A stretch of 28,788 nucleotides of DNA, taken from positions 1 through 28,788 of the forward strand of contig JAZSNA010000030.1 of NCBI GenBank assembly GCA_045536135.1, written 5' to 3'. Under the pieces are notes generated by a model. The model did no database searches and was not told where the DNA came from. It saw only the letters and a list, made by a program, of their open reading frames with translations. Position 1 is the stretch's first letter. Each line of letters opens with the position of its first letter. The translations under genes and the position numbers were made by a program. The stretch comes from JAZSNA01 sp045536135. Its GTDB lineage: Bacteria; Pseudomonadota; Alphaproteobacteria; CAAHEQ01; UBA3637. Of this stretch, positions 16,002-23,697 are shown piece by piece.

Positions 16002-16015
16002 ATTTTTTTTATACT
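15987..16015 (+). promoter_or_regulatory. Predicted promoter of the rpiB-glyA-nrdR-nusB-gtrA operon
   Basis: TTGCAT (15987-15992) and TATACT (16010-16015) are exactly 17 bases apart, giving a start near 16022. RBS AAAGGGG precedes ATG 16045. The -35 box lies inside the first codons of the divergent ruvX. Confidence 0.65.
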
Positions 16016-16044
16016 CTATTTTGAAAATAAAATAAAGGGGTAAA

Positions 16045-16482
16045 ATGAAAAAAATAGCAATCACATCAGATCATGGCGGATTTTTATTAAAAAAAGAAAT
16101 CATTACTTATTTAAAAGACTTTGAATATGAAGTCTTTGATATGGGACCGCAAACGCCAGAAAGCGTGGATTATCCCGACTATGCCGAAAAACTGGCTCAT
16201 TTCATCAAAGAAAATAAGGATTGTATCGGAATTGCGGTTTGCGGATCGGGAATCGGAATGTCTATTGCATTAAACAGATATCCGTTTGTTCGAGCCGCAT
16301 TGGTTTATTCCACCGAAACAGCACGTCTATCCCGTCAACATAATAATGCAAATGTTATCTGCTTGGGTGCAAGATTATGCGATACCACTGATGCATTAAC
16401 TTATATTGATTTATTTTTAAATACAGATTTTATGGAAGGGCATCATTGCCCTCGAGTTCAAAAACTAGGAGAAATGAAATGA
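16045..16482 (+). CDS. rpiB: Ribose-5-phosphate isomerase B
   Basis: RpiB interconverts ribose-5-phosphate and ribulose-5-phosphate in the cytoplasm (pentose phosphate pathway). The 145-residue protein has MKKIAITSDHGG at the N-terminus, the catalytic Cys at residue 66 in AVCGSGIGMSIALNR and the conserved NNANVICLGARL. RBS AAAGGGG is well placed. Its stop overlaps the glyA start as ATGA; the rpiB-glyA-nrdR order is typical of alphaproteobacteria. Confidence 0.95.
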   Translation: MKKIAITSDHGGFLLKKEIITYLKDFEYEVFDMGPQTPESVDYPDYAEKLAHFIKENKDCIGIAVCGSGIGMSIALNRYPFVRAALVYSTETARLSRQHNNANVICLGARLCDTTDALTYIDLFLNTDFMEGHHCPRVQKLGEMK

Positions 16483-17786
16483 CATGTACATGTAACCGTA
16501 AAGATATGAGTAAATACTTCAAAAACCGCTTATCCGAATGCGATACCGAAGTTTTTCAAGCAATTACAAAGGAATTATTTCGCCAACAAAACAATATTGA
16601 ATTAATTGCTTCTGAAAATATTGTCTCACAAGCTGTTTTGGATGCATGTGGAAGTATTTTAACCAATAAATATGCCGAAGGATATTGTGCTAAACGATAT
16701 TATCATGGATGCGAATATATCGACGAAATTGAAAACTTGGCAATTGAACGTTTAAAACAGTTATTTAATGCAGACTTTGCCAATGTTCAACCGCACTCTG
16801 GCTCGCAGGCTAACCAAAGCGTTTATCTGGCTCTGTTGCAACCGGGGGATACTTTAATGGGTATGTCTTTGGATGCCGGCGGACATTTAACGCATGGAGC
16901 AAAAGTTTCAAGTTCCGGCAAAATATATAACTCTATTTCTTACGGTGTTCGTCAAGAAGATGGCTTAATTGATTATGATGAAGTGGAAAGATTAGCCAAA
17001 GAACATCACCCGAAGCTGATTATTGCAGGCGGATCGGCTTATGCTCGAATTATTGATTTTGCTCGTTTCCGTCAAATTGCCGATTCGGTTGGCGCATACT
17101 TAATGGTGGATATGGCTCACTTTGCCGGATTGGTGGCTGGTGGTGTCTATCCTAATCCACTGGAATATGCGGATGTCGTCACATCCACAACACATAAAAC
17201 TTTACGTGGTCCTCGGGGGGGTATCGTTTTAACCAATAATTCGGATATTGCAAAAAAAATTAATTCAGCCGTTTTCCCCGGATTACAAGGCGGGCCTTTG
17301 GAACATATTATTGCCGGAAAAGCTGTCGCTTTCGGGGAAGCTTTACAACCGGAATTTCGGGAATACGCTTTACAAGTTGTTGAAAATGCAAAAGCTCTTG
17401 AAAGAAAATTATTAAGTCGTGGTATTGATTTAGTCAGTGGCGGAACAGACAGTCATTTATTATTGATCGATTTAAGAAATAAAAAATTAACTGGAAATGT
17501 TGTATGTGACAGTTTGGATCGTGCCGGAATTACTTGCAATAAAAATGCCGTTCCGTTTGATCCGGAACCACCCAAAACGACATCCGGTTTACGTGTTGGA
17601 ACTCCGGCCGGAACCAGCCGTGGTTTCGGTGCCAAAGAATTTGAAGATATCGGGGATATGATTGCCGATATTATTGACGGTCTTGAATTAAATCCCAATG
17701 ATAACAGTGTGATAGAAGAAATTGTTAAAGCAAAGGTTAAACAAATGACCATTGATTTTCCCATCTATCCCAAACTGAAAGGTTAA
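16479..17786 (+). CDS. glyA: Serine hydroxymethyltransferase
   Basis: This PLP enzyme converts serine and tetrahydrofolate to glycine and 5,10-methylene-THF. I set the start at ATG 16479, seven bases after AGGAG and overlapping the rpiB stop; the longer frame at 16446 lies within rpiB. The 435 residues include NIELIASENIVS, the PLP Lys at about residue 240 in VTSTTHKTLRGPRGG, VQPHSGSQAN, and TTSGLRVGTPAGTSRG. The N-terminus (MTCTCNRKDM) carries an unusual Cys-x-Cys that is not part of the family core. Confidence 0.97.
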   Translation: MTCTCNRKDMSKYFKNRLSECDTEVFQAITKELFRQQNNIELIASENIVSQAVLDACGSILTNKYAEGYCAKRYYHGCEYIDEIENLAIERLKQLFNADFANVQPHSGSQANQSVYLALLQPGDTLMGMSLDAGGHLTHGAKVSSSGKIYNSISYGVRQEDGLIDYDEVERLAKEHHPKLIIAGGSAYARIIDFARFRQIADSVGAYLMVDMAHFAGLVAGGVYPNPLEYADVVTSTTHKTLRGPRGGIVLTNNSDIAKKINSAVFPGLQGGPLEHIIAGKAVAFGEALQPEFREYALQVVENAKALERKLLSRGIDLVSGGTDSHLLLIDLRNKKLTGNVVCDSLDRAGITCNKNAVPFDPEPPKTTSGLRVGTPAGTSRGFGAKEFEDIGDMIADIIDGLELNPNDNSVIEEIVKAKVKQMTIDFPIYPKLKG

Positions 17787-17792
17787 GAATAA

Positions 17793-18251
17793 ATGAGGTG
17801 TCCTTTTTGCAATTCACCCGATACACAAGTTAAAGATTCCAGAAGTTCGGATGATGATACATCTATTCGTCGTCGTCGAATTTGTGGCAAATGCGGTTCT
17901 CGTTTCACGACTTTTGAACGAGTCGAATTACGTGAACTTTTTGTTCGCAAAAAAGACGGAGATGTTGTTCCGTTTGATAGAGCCAAATTAATGCAATCTA
18001 TTACGGTTGCCGTCAAAAAAAGAAATGTTTCGGAAGAACAGGTTAATTTGATTGTTAATGGTATACAGCGTCAACTGGAAACCTTGGGTGAAGGAACGAT
18101 TTCAAGTGCGATAATCGGCGAAACCGTCATGGAAAGATTATTGACTTTGGATAAAATTGCGTATATTAGATATGCATCCGTATATAAAAACTTCAAAAAT
18201 CCAAAAGATTTTGAAAAATTTGTAGATAATTTAAAGAAAGACAGAAAATGA
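17793..18251 (+). CDS. nrdR: Transcriptional repressor NrdR
   Basis: NrdR represses ribonucleotide reductase genes in response to ATP/dATP. The 152 residues have a zinc ribbon (Cys3, Cys6, Cys31, Cys34: MRCPFC and ICGKCGSRF) and an ATP-cone domain (VVPFDRAKLMQSI, IAYIRYASVYKNF). It lies six bases after glyA and overlaps nusB by four bases. In many alphaproteobacteria ribD-ribE-ribH come next; they are absent here. No nrd gene is in the window. Confidence 0.97.
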   Translation: MRCPFCNSPDTQVKDSRSSDDDTSIRRRRICGKCGSRFTTFERVELRELFVRKKDGDVVPFDRAKLMQSITVAVKKRNVSEEQVNLIVNGIQRQLETLGEGTISSAIIGETVMERLLTLDKIAYIRYASVYKNFKNPKDFEKFVDNLKKDRK

Positions 18252-18706
18252 ATCAAAAAACAAACACTCGATTAAATGCAGTTCAAAGCATTTACAACCA
18301 TTTAATGACATCACGCAATATTGATGATATTTTGTTGGATATGATATCCGGTAATACAGGACGTTTCTTATTACAAGACATAGATGGAAAAGAGGTTAAA
18401 ATTGACTTGGAGAAACCAAATCAAAAAATGCTGACAGATTTAGTTCATACGGTAAAAGAAAAACAAGCTCAATTTGAACAAATCATTGAAAACACCTTAT
18501 CTGACAAATGGGATAAAAGCAGAATTGACAATCTGTTAAAGTCGGTTTTATTTGTCGGATTGGCCGAATTTTTTGTCCATCCGGATTTGGATACGCCAAT
18601 TATTATCAGCGAATATACAGATATTTGTAAAAGTTTTTACGATGGGCCGGAGGTTTCATTAACGAATGCCATATTGAATAAATTCGCGAAAGTAATTAAA
18701 GGTTAA
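18248..18706 (+). CDS. nusB: Transcription antitermination factor NusB
   Basis: NusB binds boxA RNA with NusE (S10) in rRNA antitermination. The 152-residue helical protein starts NTRLNAVQSIYNHLM and has the C-terminal family block LKSVLFVGLAEFFVHPDLDTPIIISEYTDICKSF-like segment, with VSLTNAILNKFAKV at the end. The middle (residues about 25-60) is longer than in E. coli NusB, as in other alphaproteobacteria. The start overlaps the nrdR stop (ATGA). Confidence 0.92.
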   Translation: MNQKTNTRLNAVQSIYNHLMTSRNIDDILLDMISGNTGRFLLQDIDGKEVKIDLEKPNQKMLTDLVHTVKEKQAQFEQIIENTLSDKWDKSRIDNLLKSVLFVGLAEFFVHPDLDTPIIISEYTDICKSFYDGPEVSLTNAILNKFAKVIKG

Positions 18707-18712
18707 AAACAA

Positions 18713-19144
18713 ATGAATAAAGAAAATATCTTGATTAAATGGTATTTCTTATTGGAAAAAATTTGGTTTAAAACGCCGGAGAAAATAAGATATATACTTG
18801 TCGGCGGATTTAATACGGTTTTTGCTTATTTGGTTTTTGTCGGTCTTTATTATCTGTTGGATTTCTATAATCTGGCTTTATTTATACAATATATTATCAC
18901 GATAAATGTATCGTTTTTAACCATGAGATATTATGTATTTCGTTCGTCCGGAAATTTTAAAAGGGAATATGTAAAGGCTTGGACGGTTTATTTAGGCATG
19001 CTTTTATTTAATTTTATCGCAATCAATTTAATGGTCAAAGGGTTAAAAATAAATCCCGAAATTTCACAAGCCGTTTATATTGTTGTTTCAACAATTTTAA
19101 TTTATATCCTGCATAAACATTTTTCATTTAAAAAAACAGTATAA
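18713..19144 (+). CDS. GtrA-like membrane protein
   Basis: The 143 residues form four predicted transmembrane helices with the family opening IRYILVGGFNTVFAYLVFVG and the closing ILYKHFSF-like segment (IYILHKHFSFKKT). GtrA-type proteins are thought to help move polyprenyl-linked sugars across the inner membrane for glycosylation of surface polymers. No glycosyltransferase accompanies it here. It follows nusB by six bases and ends one base from the convergent methyltransferase gene. Confidence 0.85.
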   Translation: MNKENILIKWYFLLEKIWFKTPEKIRYILVGGFNTVFAYLVFVGLYYLLDFYNLALFIQYIITINVSFLTMRYYVFRSSGNFKREYVKAWTVYLGMLLFNFIAINLMVKGLKINPEISQAVYIVVSTILIYILHKHFSFKKTV

Positions 19145-19145
19145 T

Positions 19146-19706
19146 TTACCGAATTGAATACACTGTTATATTTTTATTTCTTTTAAGTTCAATAATATTT
19201 TGATTTGTTTTTGTTTTAAAACGAACGGAAATCAAGAAAGTTTTCTCTCCCTTTCGCCCTTGACGAAGATGGTCGATGAATTTATCCATTAAGTCCTGCA
19301 AGAAAAAATAAATTACGGTATCATATTTTGATAAATCTTCTTTAAAAACATCATTTTTAATCCATATAATATTTTTAATTTTTCGGCTTTTTAATTTAGC
19401 CACTGAAATTGGCCAACCATATTCTATTCCAACGAAAGTGTGTTCTGGGAACTTCTTGGCCAAAGGAATGATAATACTTCCGGTCCCGCTTCCAATATCT
19501 GCAATTGTATGTTTTTTACCGTCTGATAAGATTTCCCCTAATTCTGTCATGACACGTTTCAAAGACCGATTTGGGCAATGTATCATCGGCGGATATTTAA
19601 AAAATCGTGTCCTAAACAATTCAAAAAAGAAATAAATTTCCATCAAGGCCATAATTGTAATGGCAGTCATTGTAATAAAGTGAGCAATTATTTGAACTAT
19701 CATCAT
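19146..19706 (-). CDS. Membrane-anchored class I SAM-dependent methyltransferase
   Basis: An N-terminal hydrophobic helix (about residues 4-32, IAHFITMTAITIMALMEIYFFF) is followed by a Rossmann methyltransferase core with SAM motif I TIADIGSGTGSIIIPLAKKFP, the acidic strand-2 end FVGIEYGWP, and TVIYFFLQDLM. The substrate is unknown. I start at ATG 19706 (186 residues; 19703 is equally possible): the longer frame begins with a TTG at 19721 whose following codons form the promoter's perfect -10 box. The product would thus come from a leaderless mRNA. It diverges from mnmG. Confidence 0.75.
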   Translation of the reverse strand: MMIVQIIAHFITMTAITIMALMEIYFFFELFRTRFFKYPPMIHCPNRSLKRVMTELGEILSDGKKHTIADIGSGTGSIIIPLAKKFPEHTFVGIEYGWPISVAKLKSRKIKNIIWIKNDVFKEDLSKYDTVIYFFLQDLMDKFIDHLRQGRKGEKTFLISVRFKTKTNQNIIELKRNKNITVYSIR

Positions 19707-19712
19707 ATCATA

Positions 19713-19740
19713 ATTATACAATGAAATTAAAATAATACAA
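19713..19740 (-). promoter_or_regulatory. Predicted promoter of the methyltransferase gene
   Basis: Minus-strand TTGTAT (19735-19740) and perfect TATAAT (19713-19718) are 16 bases apart. The start is expected near 19706, at the ATG itself. Confidence 0.55.
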
Positions 19741-19776
19741 GAAATTAATACTTCTTTATGAAGATACTTGATTTTT

Positions 19777-19782
19777 TATAAT
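19777..19782 (+). promoter_or_regulatory. Possible -10 box of mnmG
   Basis: A perfect TATAAT (19777-19782) lies 24 bases before ATG 19806, with a poor -35 region. A second candidate is TTGATT (19768-19773) with TATAAG (19791-19796), 17 bases apart. Confidence 0.35.
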
Positions 19783-19805
19783 TTTTGCAGTATAAGGAAT
19801 TTCAA

Positions 19806-21653
19806 ATGGAAAATATATTTGATTATGATGTTATTGTTGTGGGTGGTGGACATGCCGGATGTGAGGCGTGTACGGCCTCTGCTCGTGTTGGTGCAAAAAC
19901 ATTATTACTGACCCATAAAATATCTTCAATCGGAGATATGTCCTGTAATCCGGCTATCGGCGGGTTAGGCAAGGGGACACTTGTCCGTGAAATTGATGCA
20001 TTGGATGGTGTGATGGCACGAGTTATTGATCAAGCCGGCATTCAATTCAGAATGTTAAATTTATCAAAAGGGCCGGCTGTTCAAGGACCTCGGGCGCAAG
20101 CCGACAAAGATTTGTATAAACAAATTATGCAACAAACCTTACTTTCTTATCCGAATCTAACGGTTAAAGAGGCTTCAGTTGAGGGCTTATTATACCGGAA
20201 ACAGACCGTTTACGGCATCAAAACCGATAAAGGCGATCAAATAACTGCCCGATGTGTTATTTTAACGACAGGTACATTCTTAAACGGTTTAATGCATATC
20301 GGGGATAAAAAAGAGGTCGGCGGAAGATATGGGGACATTTCATGCTCTGGAATTACCCCGGACTTAAAAAAATTGGGATTATGTATGGGACGTTTAAAAA
20401 CTGGAACACCGGCCAGATTAAAAAAATCATCGATAAATTATCAAGACTTAATCCGACAAGACGGCGATATTCCACCTCAAAGTTTTTCCTTTTTAACAGA
20501 AGCGATTACCCAAGAACAAGTTCCCTGTTATTTGACTTCTACCAACCCGAAAACACATGAAATTATTTTATCTAATCTGGATCGTGCGCCGTTATTTGAT
20601 GGACAGATAACATCCGTTGGTCCGCGATATTGCCCCAGTATAGAGACAAAACTGGATCGTTTCAGAGATCGAGATTCTCATCATATATTCTTGGAACCCG
20701 AAACCAGAGATGGTCAATCAATCTATCCGAATGGCATTTCAACCAGTCTTCCCATAGATGTTCAAGATGCATTCTTACATTCAATCAAGGGTCTTGAAAA
20801 CGTTGAAATCATTCGATACGGATACGCCATAGAATACGACTTTGTTGATCCCAGACAACTTAAAAGAACATTGGAATTAAAAACCGTTAATAATCTATAC
20901 CTGGCAGGTCAAATTAACGGTACAACCGGATATGAAGAAGCCGGAGGGCAGGGGCTTTTAGCCGGTGTTAATGCCGGATTAAAATCAAAAGGGATTGAAA
21001 AAGAACTAATCGTTGACAGAACTGACGGATATTTGGGTGTTATGATTGACGATATTATTACAATGGGTGTGGACGAACCATACAGACTTTTCACTTCCCG
21101 AGCCGAATACCGCCTTTCTTTACGATCAGATAATGCAGATTTAAGACTGACACCCAAAGGAATTGAAGTCGGTTGTGTTTCCCCAAATCGTCAGCTCTTG
21201 TTTGAAAAAAAAGCAAAAGAATTAAAGGAAAAAATACACCAAGCTCAAAACAAAACCTACTCTTTAAAGCAATGTGCCAAATCCGGTATAGAAGTTAATC
21301 AAGGTGGGAAAACTGCTTTTGAATTATTAACAATGGAAGGCATTATGTGGGATGATATTTGTCGTCTTGACCCTTCATTTGACTCCGTATCTGTCGATGT
21401 GGCTAAACAAATCCAAATCAATGCCAAATATAGTGGGTATTTGATGCAACAAGAAGCAGATATTCGGGATTTTAAAAAGGATGAAGCTCTTAAAATTCCA
21501 ACAGATATTGATTATAAAAAAGTTGGTGGATTATCGACAGAAATTATTGAACGTTTTGAACGAGCCAGACCCGAAACAATCGGTATGGCCTCCCGTATCC
21601 CCGGCATGACTCCGGCAGCAATCACGGCATTATTGGCTTTTTTAAAAAAATAG
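19806..21653 (+). CDS. mnmG: tRNA uridine-5-carboxymethylaminomethyl modification enzyme MnmG (GidA)
   Basis: MnmG, with MnmE, installs cmnm5 on wobble U34 of several tRNAs using FAD, NADH and methylene-THF. The 615 residues start MENIFDYDVIVVGGGHAGCEAC (FAD-binding GGGHAG, residues 13-18). Also visible are MSCNPAIGGLGKGTLVREIDALDG, GRLKTGTPARL, GPRYCPSIE, TTGYEEAGGQGLLAG and SRAEYRLSLRSDNADLRL. The chosen ATG follows AAGGA at 19794-19798; a frame from 19785 is less likely. Neither mnmE nor rsmG-parAB, its usual neighbours, is adjacent. Confidence 0.97.
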   Translation: MENIFDYDVIVVGGGHAGCEACTASARVGAKTLLLTHKISSIGDMSCNPAIGGLGKGTLVREIDALDGVMARVIDQAGIQFRMLNLSKGPAVQGPRAQADKDLYKQIMQQTLLSYPNLTVKEASVEGLLYRKQTVYGIKTDKGDQITARCVILTTGTFLNGLMHIGDKKEVGGRYGDISCSGITPDLKKLGLCMGRLKTGTPARLKKSSINYQDLIRQDGDIPPQSFSFLTEAITQEQVPCYLTSTNPKTHEIILSNLDRAPLFDGQITSVGPRYCPSIETKLDRFRDRDSHHIFLEPETRDGQSIYPNGISTSLPIDVQDAFLHSIKGLENVEIIRYGYAIEYDFVDPRQLKRTLELKTVNNLYLAGQINGTTGYEEAGGQGLLAGVNAGLKSKGIEKELIVDRTDGYLGVMIDDIITMGVDEPYRLFTSRAEYRLSLRSDNADLRLTPKGIEVGCVSPNRQLLFEKKAKELKEKIHQAQNKTYSLKQCAKSGIEVNQGGKTAFELLTMEGIMWDDICRLDPSFDSVSVDVAKQIQINAKYSGYLMQQEADIRDFKKDEALKIPTDIDYKKVGGLSTEIIERFERARPETIGMASRIPGMTPAAITALLAFLKK

Positions 21654-21754
21654 CACTTTATAAGTCATTGAAAAATAATGTATTTTTACAGTAAAAAAAA
21701 CTTGGTTTTTTACAAGCAGTTTTTTTTACGATTTAAATATTTTTTTCTTTTAAT

Positions 21755-21776
21755 AAAAAACACTGTTGTTTTTTTT
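21755..21776 (+). terminator. Possible rho-independent terminator after mnmG
   Basis: AAAAAACA (21755-21762) pairs with TGTTTTTT (21767-21774) around a CTGT loop, followed by two more T. The stem is AT-rich and weak. A second weak hairpin lies at 21691-21713 followed by a T tract. Confidence 0.4.
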
Positions 21777-22117
21777 AGCACGGCCACAAAACTTCCTCCT
21801 CCTGATAAAATGCCATCGGATTTTGACCCGAATAATAACAAAAAAGGATAGGGGATTATTTATGGGAATATATAAATCTAAAATCTGATTTCTATCGCTT
21901 TTTTTTAATCACCGCTTTATTAAACATTAAATCCAACAATTTATCGATATTTATATAAAAGAAAGTCAAAAATTTCGTCAAGACATATAACAATTTAAAT
22001 AAAATCTCATTTTGTAAACAAAACAAGAACCAGAAAAAATCTTTTCCACAAAGTTATCCACAAGTCTTCATAAGTATTTGATTTAAAAGAATAGTGCCTC
22101 ATTTATCCTCTATATAA

Positions 22118-22145
22118 TTGTCGCATAATTTATATTATGTATACT
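22118..22145 (+). other. dif: Putative dif site (XerCD recombination site, chromosome dimer resolution)
   Basis: The 28 bases divide into arm TTGTCGCATAA, centre TTTATA and arm TTATGTATACT. By my alignment 21 of 28 positions match the E. coli dif site, including the inner arm sequences CGCATAA and TTATGT and the six-base centre except one base. CATAA and TTATG are inverted repeats around the centre, as XerC and XerD binding requires. It sits in the intergenic gap where plus-strand genes on the left and minus-strand genes on the right converge, as expected near a replication terminus. Confidence 0.75.
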
Positions 22146-22239
22146 AATATATAAATAAAAAAAATAGGTGTTTTTTTACAGTAAAAATTACAGATAAATA
22201 AATCTATTAGACCAGATAACTCTATTTGATTATATTGTA

Positions 22240-22896
22240 TTAATGTATACGAGTATCTTCTATTTTCTTTTTTAAGATCCCAATATTTTTTCCTTTTGAT
22301 GTCGGTTTTAAAATCTCGGCAACTGTATCGTTTATACTTTTTTTAAAATTTGAATCCTGAACATCAATATATTGGATACATTCTTTAAATTCAGGCAATA
22401 TTTGTCCTTTTTGTTCGTGATATATTGATAACCTTTTCTTTATACTTTCCGGATTATCATCGCTTCTGACAAATAGCTCATTTCCGCACAAATCACATAT
22501 ATTTTCAATTTTGGACGGTTTTAGTTCGGGATGATAACTGCATCCGCAAGAACAACTTTGACGACGACAAATACGATATAAGACCTCTTTATCATCAATT
22601 TCAAGACAATAAAGTTTCTCAACATTCACGAAATCAATATTTTTCAAGAAAACAGCTTGTTCTTTTGTTCTTGGATATCCGTCCAGCAAAACATAATCAT
22701 ATGCTTTCTTTTGTTTTAATTCTTCCAGCAAAATCTGGTTGACATATTCATCCGACACCAGTGAACCGGATTGAGTGTTTATTCCTTTCTGCCGAATTAA
22801 ATTCCCCATTGAAATAACATTTTCATCTGGAATTTGTTTTGAAATAGAACCTTTTCCCGCAGCCGGCGGACCAAATAAAATAAAAACTTTTAACAT
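22240..22896 (-). CDS. Adenylate kinase-like nucleoside monophosphate kinase with zinc-type lid
   Basis: The 218 residues have an adenylate-kinase P-loop, GPPAAGKGS (residues 9-17; the usual form is GPPGAGKGT), the NMP-binding LLDGYPRT, and a Cys-rich lid (Cys115, Cys117, Cys119 and Cys134-x2-Cys137; CGCSYH, CDLCGNEL, then RSDDNPESIKKRL). It should transfer phosphate between ATP and AMP or another NMP in the cytoplasm. The lid spacing C-x-C differs from the usual C-x2-C, and a C-terminal tail of about 20 charged residues is extra. It overlaps the metallo-hydrolase gene by seven bases and ends the rlpA operon, not the ribosomal-protein context usual for adk, so it may be a divergent paralogue. 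Confidence 0.82.
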   Translation of the reverse strand: MLKVFILFGPPAAGKGSISKQIPDENVISMGNLIRQKGINTQSGSLVSDEYVNQILLEELKQKKAYDYVLLDGYPRTKEQAVFLKNIDFVNVEKLYCLEIDDKEVLYRICRRQSCSCGCSYHPELKPSKIENICDLCGNELFVRSDDNPESIKKRLSIYHEQKGQILPEFKECIQYIDVQDSNFKKSINDTVAEILKPTSKGKNIGILKKKIEDTRIH

Positions 22897-23654
22897 TCAA
22901 ACTCCATTCCATCATAGGCCGGCCGAATATATAAAGGCAATGTTTGACACAATGTATCATAATCCATATGCCCACCCATATGTGTCAAATACACGCGTTC
23001 CGGTCGAATATATTCGATCCATTTTAATGCTTTTTCAAGATAAAGATGCTTACCATTTTCATAAGGTGTCACAACACCCAACATCCATACTTTTATTCCC
23101 TTTAACAAATCCAAATCATTCGGATTTTCGAAATCATTTAAATCCGTATTATAAGCAAAATCCCCAATACGATATCCTAATGTTTTTGTATTTCCATGCA
23201 ATTGTTTTATAGGTAAAAACGAGATTCCAGCAACGTCAAAGGAATTGTCTGGAACAATATTAAGTTTAAGTATTTCTTTATTTATACCAGAATAAGTAAT
23301 TGGTTTTAAATAGAAATAAAAATTTTTTAAAAAAGTTTCTTCCCAAAATTTTGGAACAAAAACCGGTATTGTCTTTTTACCTTCTGTCAAAGCCTTTACA
23401 TCATCAATACCAGATACATGATCAGCATGTAAATGCGTATAAACAATCGCATCAACAGTCTTTTGCCCTGCCCGCCAAAGTTGCATCCGAAGCTCTGTTG
23501 GTGTATCAATCAGAATTTCACACCCCTGCTCTGATACAATAATGCCGGAACGAGTACGAGTATTTTTGGGATTATTCGGATCACATTCGCCATATCCCTT
23601 TAAAACATTTGGCACGCCATAACTTCCGCCACAACCAAGCACTTTTATTTTCAT
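22890..23654 (-). CDS. Metallo-beta-lactamase fold hydrolase, PhnP/YcbX-neighbour type
   Basis: The 254-residue protein starts MKIKVLGCGGSYGVPNV and has the metal motif THLHADHVSGIDD (H-x-H-x-D-H), a third His in KQLHGNTKTLGYRI, Asp in AYNTDLNDF and the final His in VYLTHMGGHMDYD. This is the PhnP-like phosphodiesterase group often found after tatD in alphaproteobacteria. The exact substrate is not known. It lies 43 bases after tatD and overlaps the kinase-like gene. Confidence 0.88.
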   Translation of the reverse strand: MKIKVLGCGGSYGVPNVLKGYGECDPNNPKNTRTRSGIIVSEQGCEILIDTPTELRMQLWRAGQKTVDAIVYTHLHADHVSGIDDVKALTEGKKTIPVFVPKFWEETFLKNFYFYLKPITYSGINKEILKLNIVPDNSFDVAGISFLPIKQLHGNTKTLGYRIGDFAYNTDLNDFENPNDLDLLKGIKVWMLGVVTPYENGKHLYLEKALKWIEYIRPERVYLTHMGGHMDYDTLCQTLPLYIRPAYDGMEFEC

Positions 23655-23697
23655 ACCCTAAAACATACCATATTAAGGTTAAAATTTATTTAAAAAA

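Larger units (their letters stand above)
21654..22239. other. Long AT-rich intergenic region between converging genes
   Basis: The only gene-free stretch above 500 bases. It contains a candidate terminator (21755-21776), two copies of the near-palindrome TTTTTAC-A-GTAAAAA (21683-21697 and 22173-22187), two DnaA-box-like 9-mers (TTTTCCACA 22042-22050, TTATCCACA 22054-22062) and a dif-like site (22118-22145). A 57-codon frame (21678-21851) passes through the terminator and is probably not a gene, although its tail reads TKLPPPDKMPSDFDPNNN. Confidence 0.8.

Noticed and set aside
16002..16064. Longer start for ruvX
   Set aside because: It would overlap the rpiB start codon and its ribosome-binding site, and the added residues are hydrophobic and not part of the family.
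22042..22062. Replication origin next to mnmG (DnaA-box-like TTTTCCACA and TTATCCACA in an AT-rich gap)
   Set aside because: Only two boxes are present, no dnaA or parAB is near, and genes on both sides point towards the gap, not away from it. The dif-like site 55 bases away fits a terminus better.
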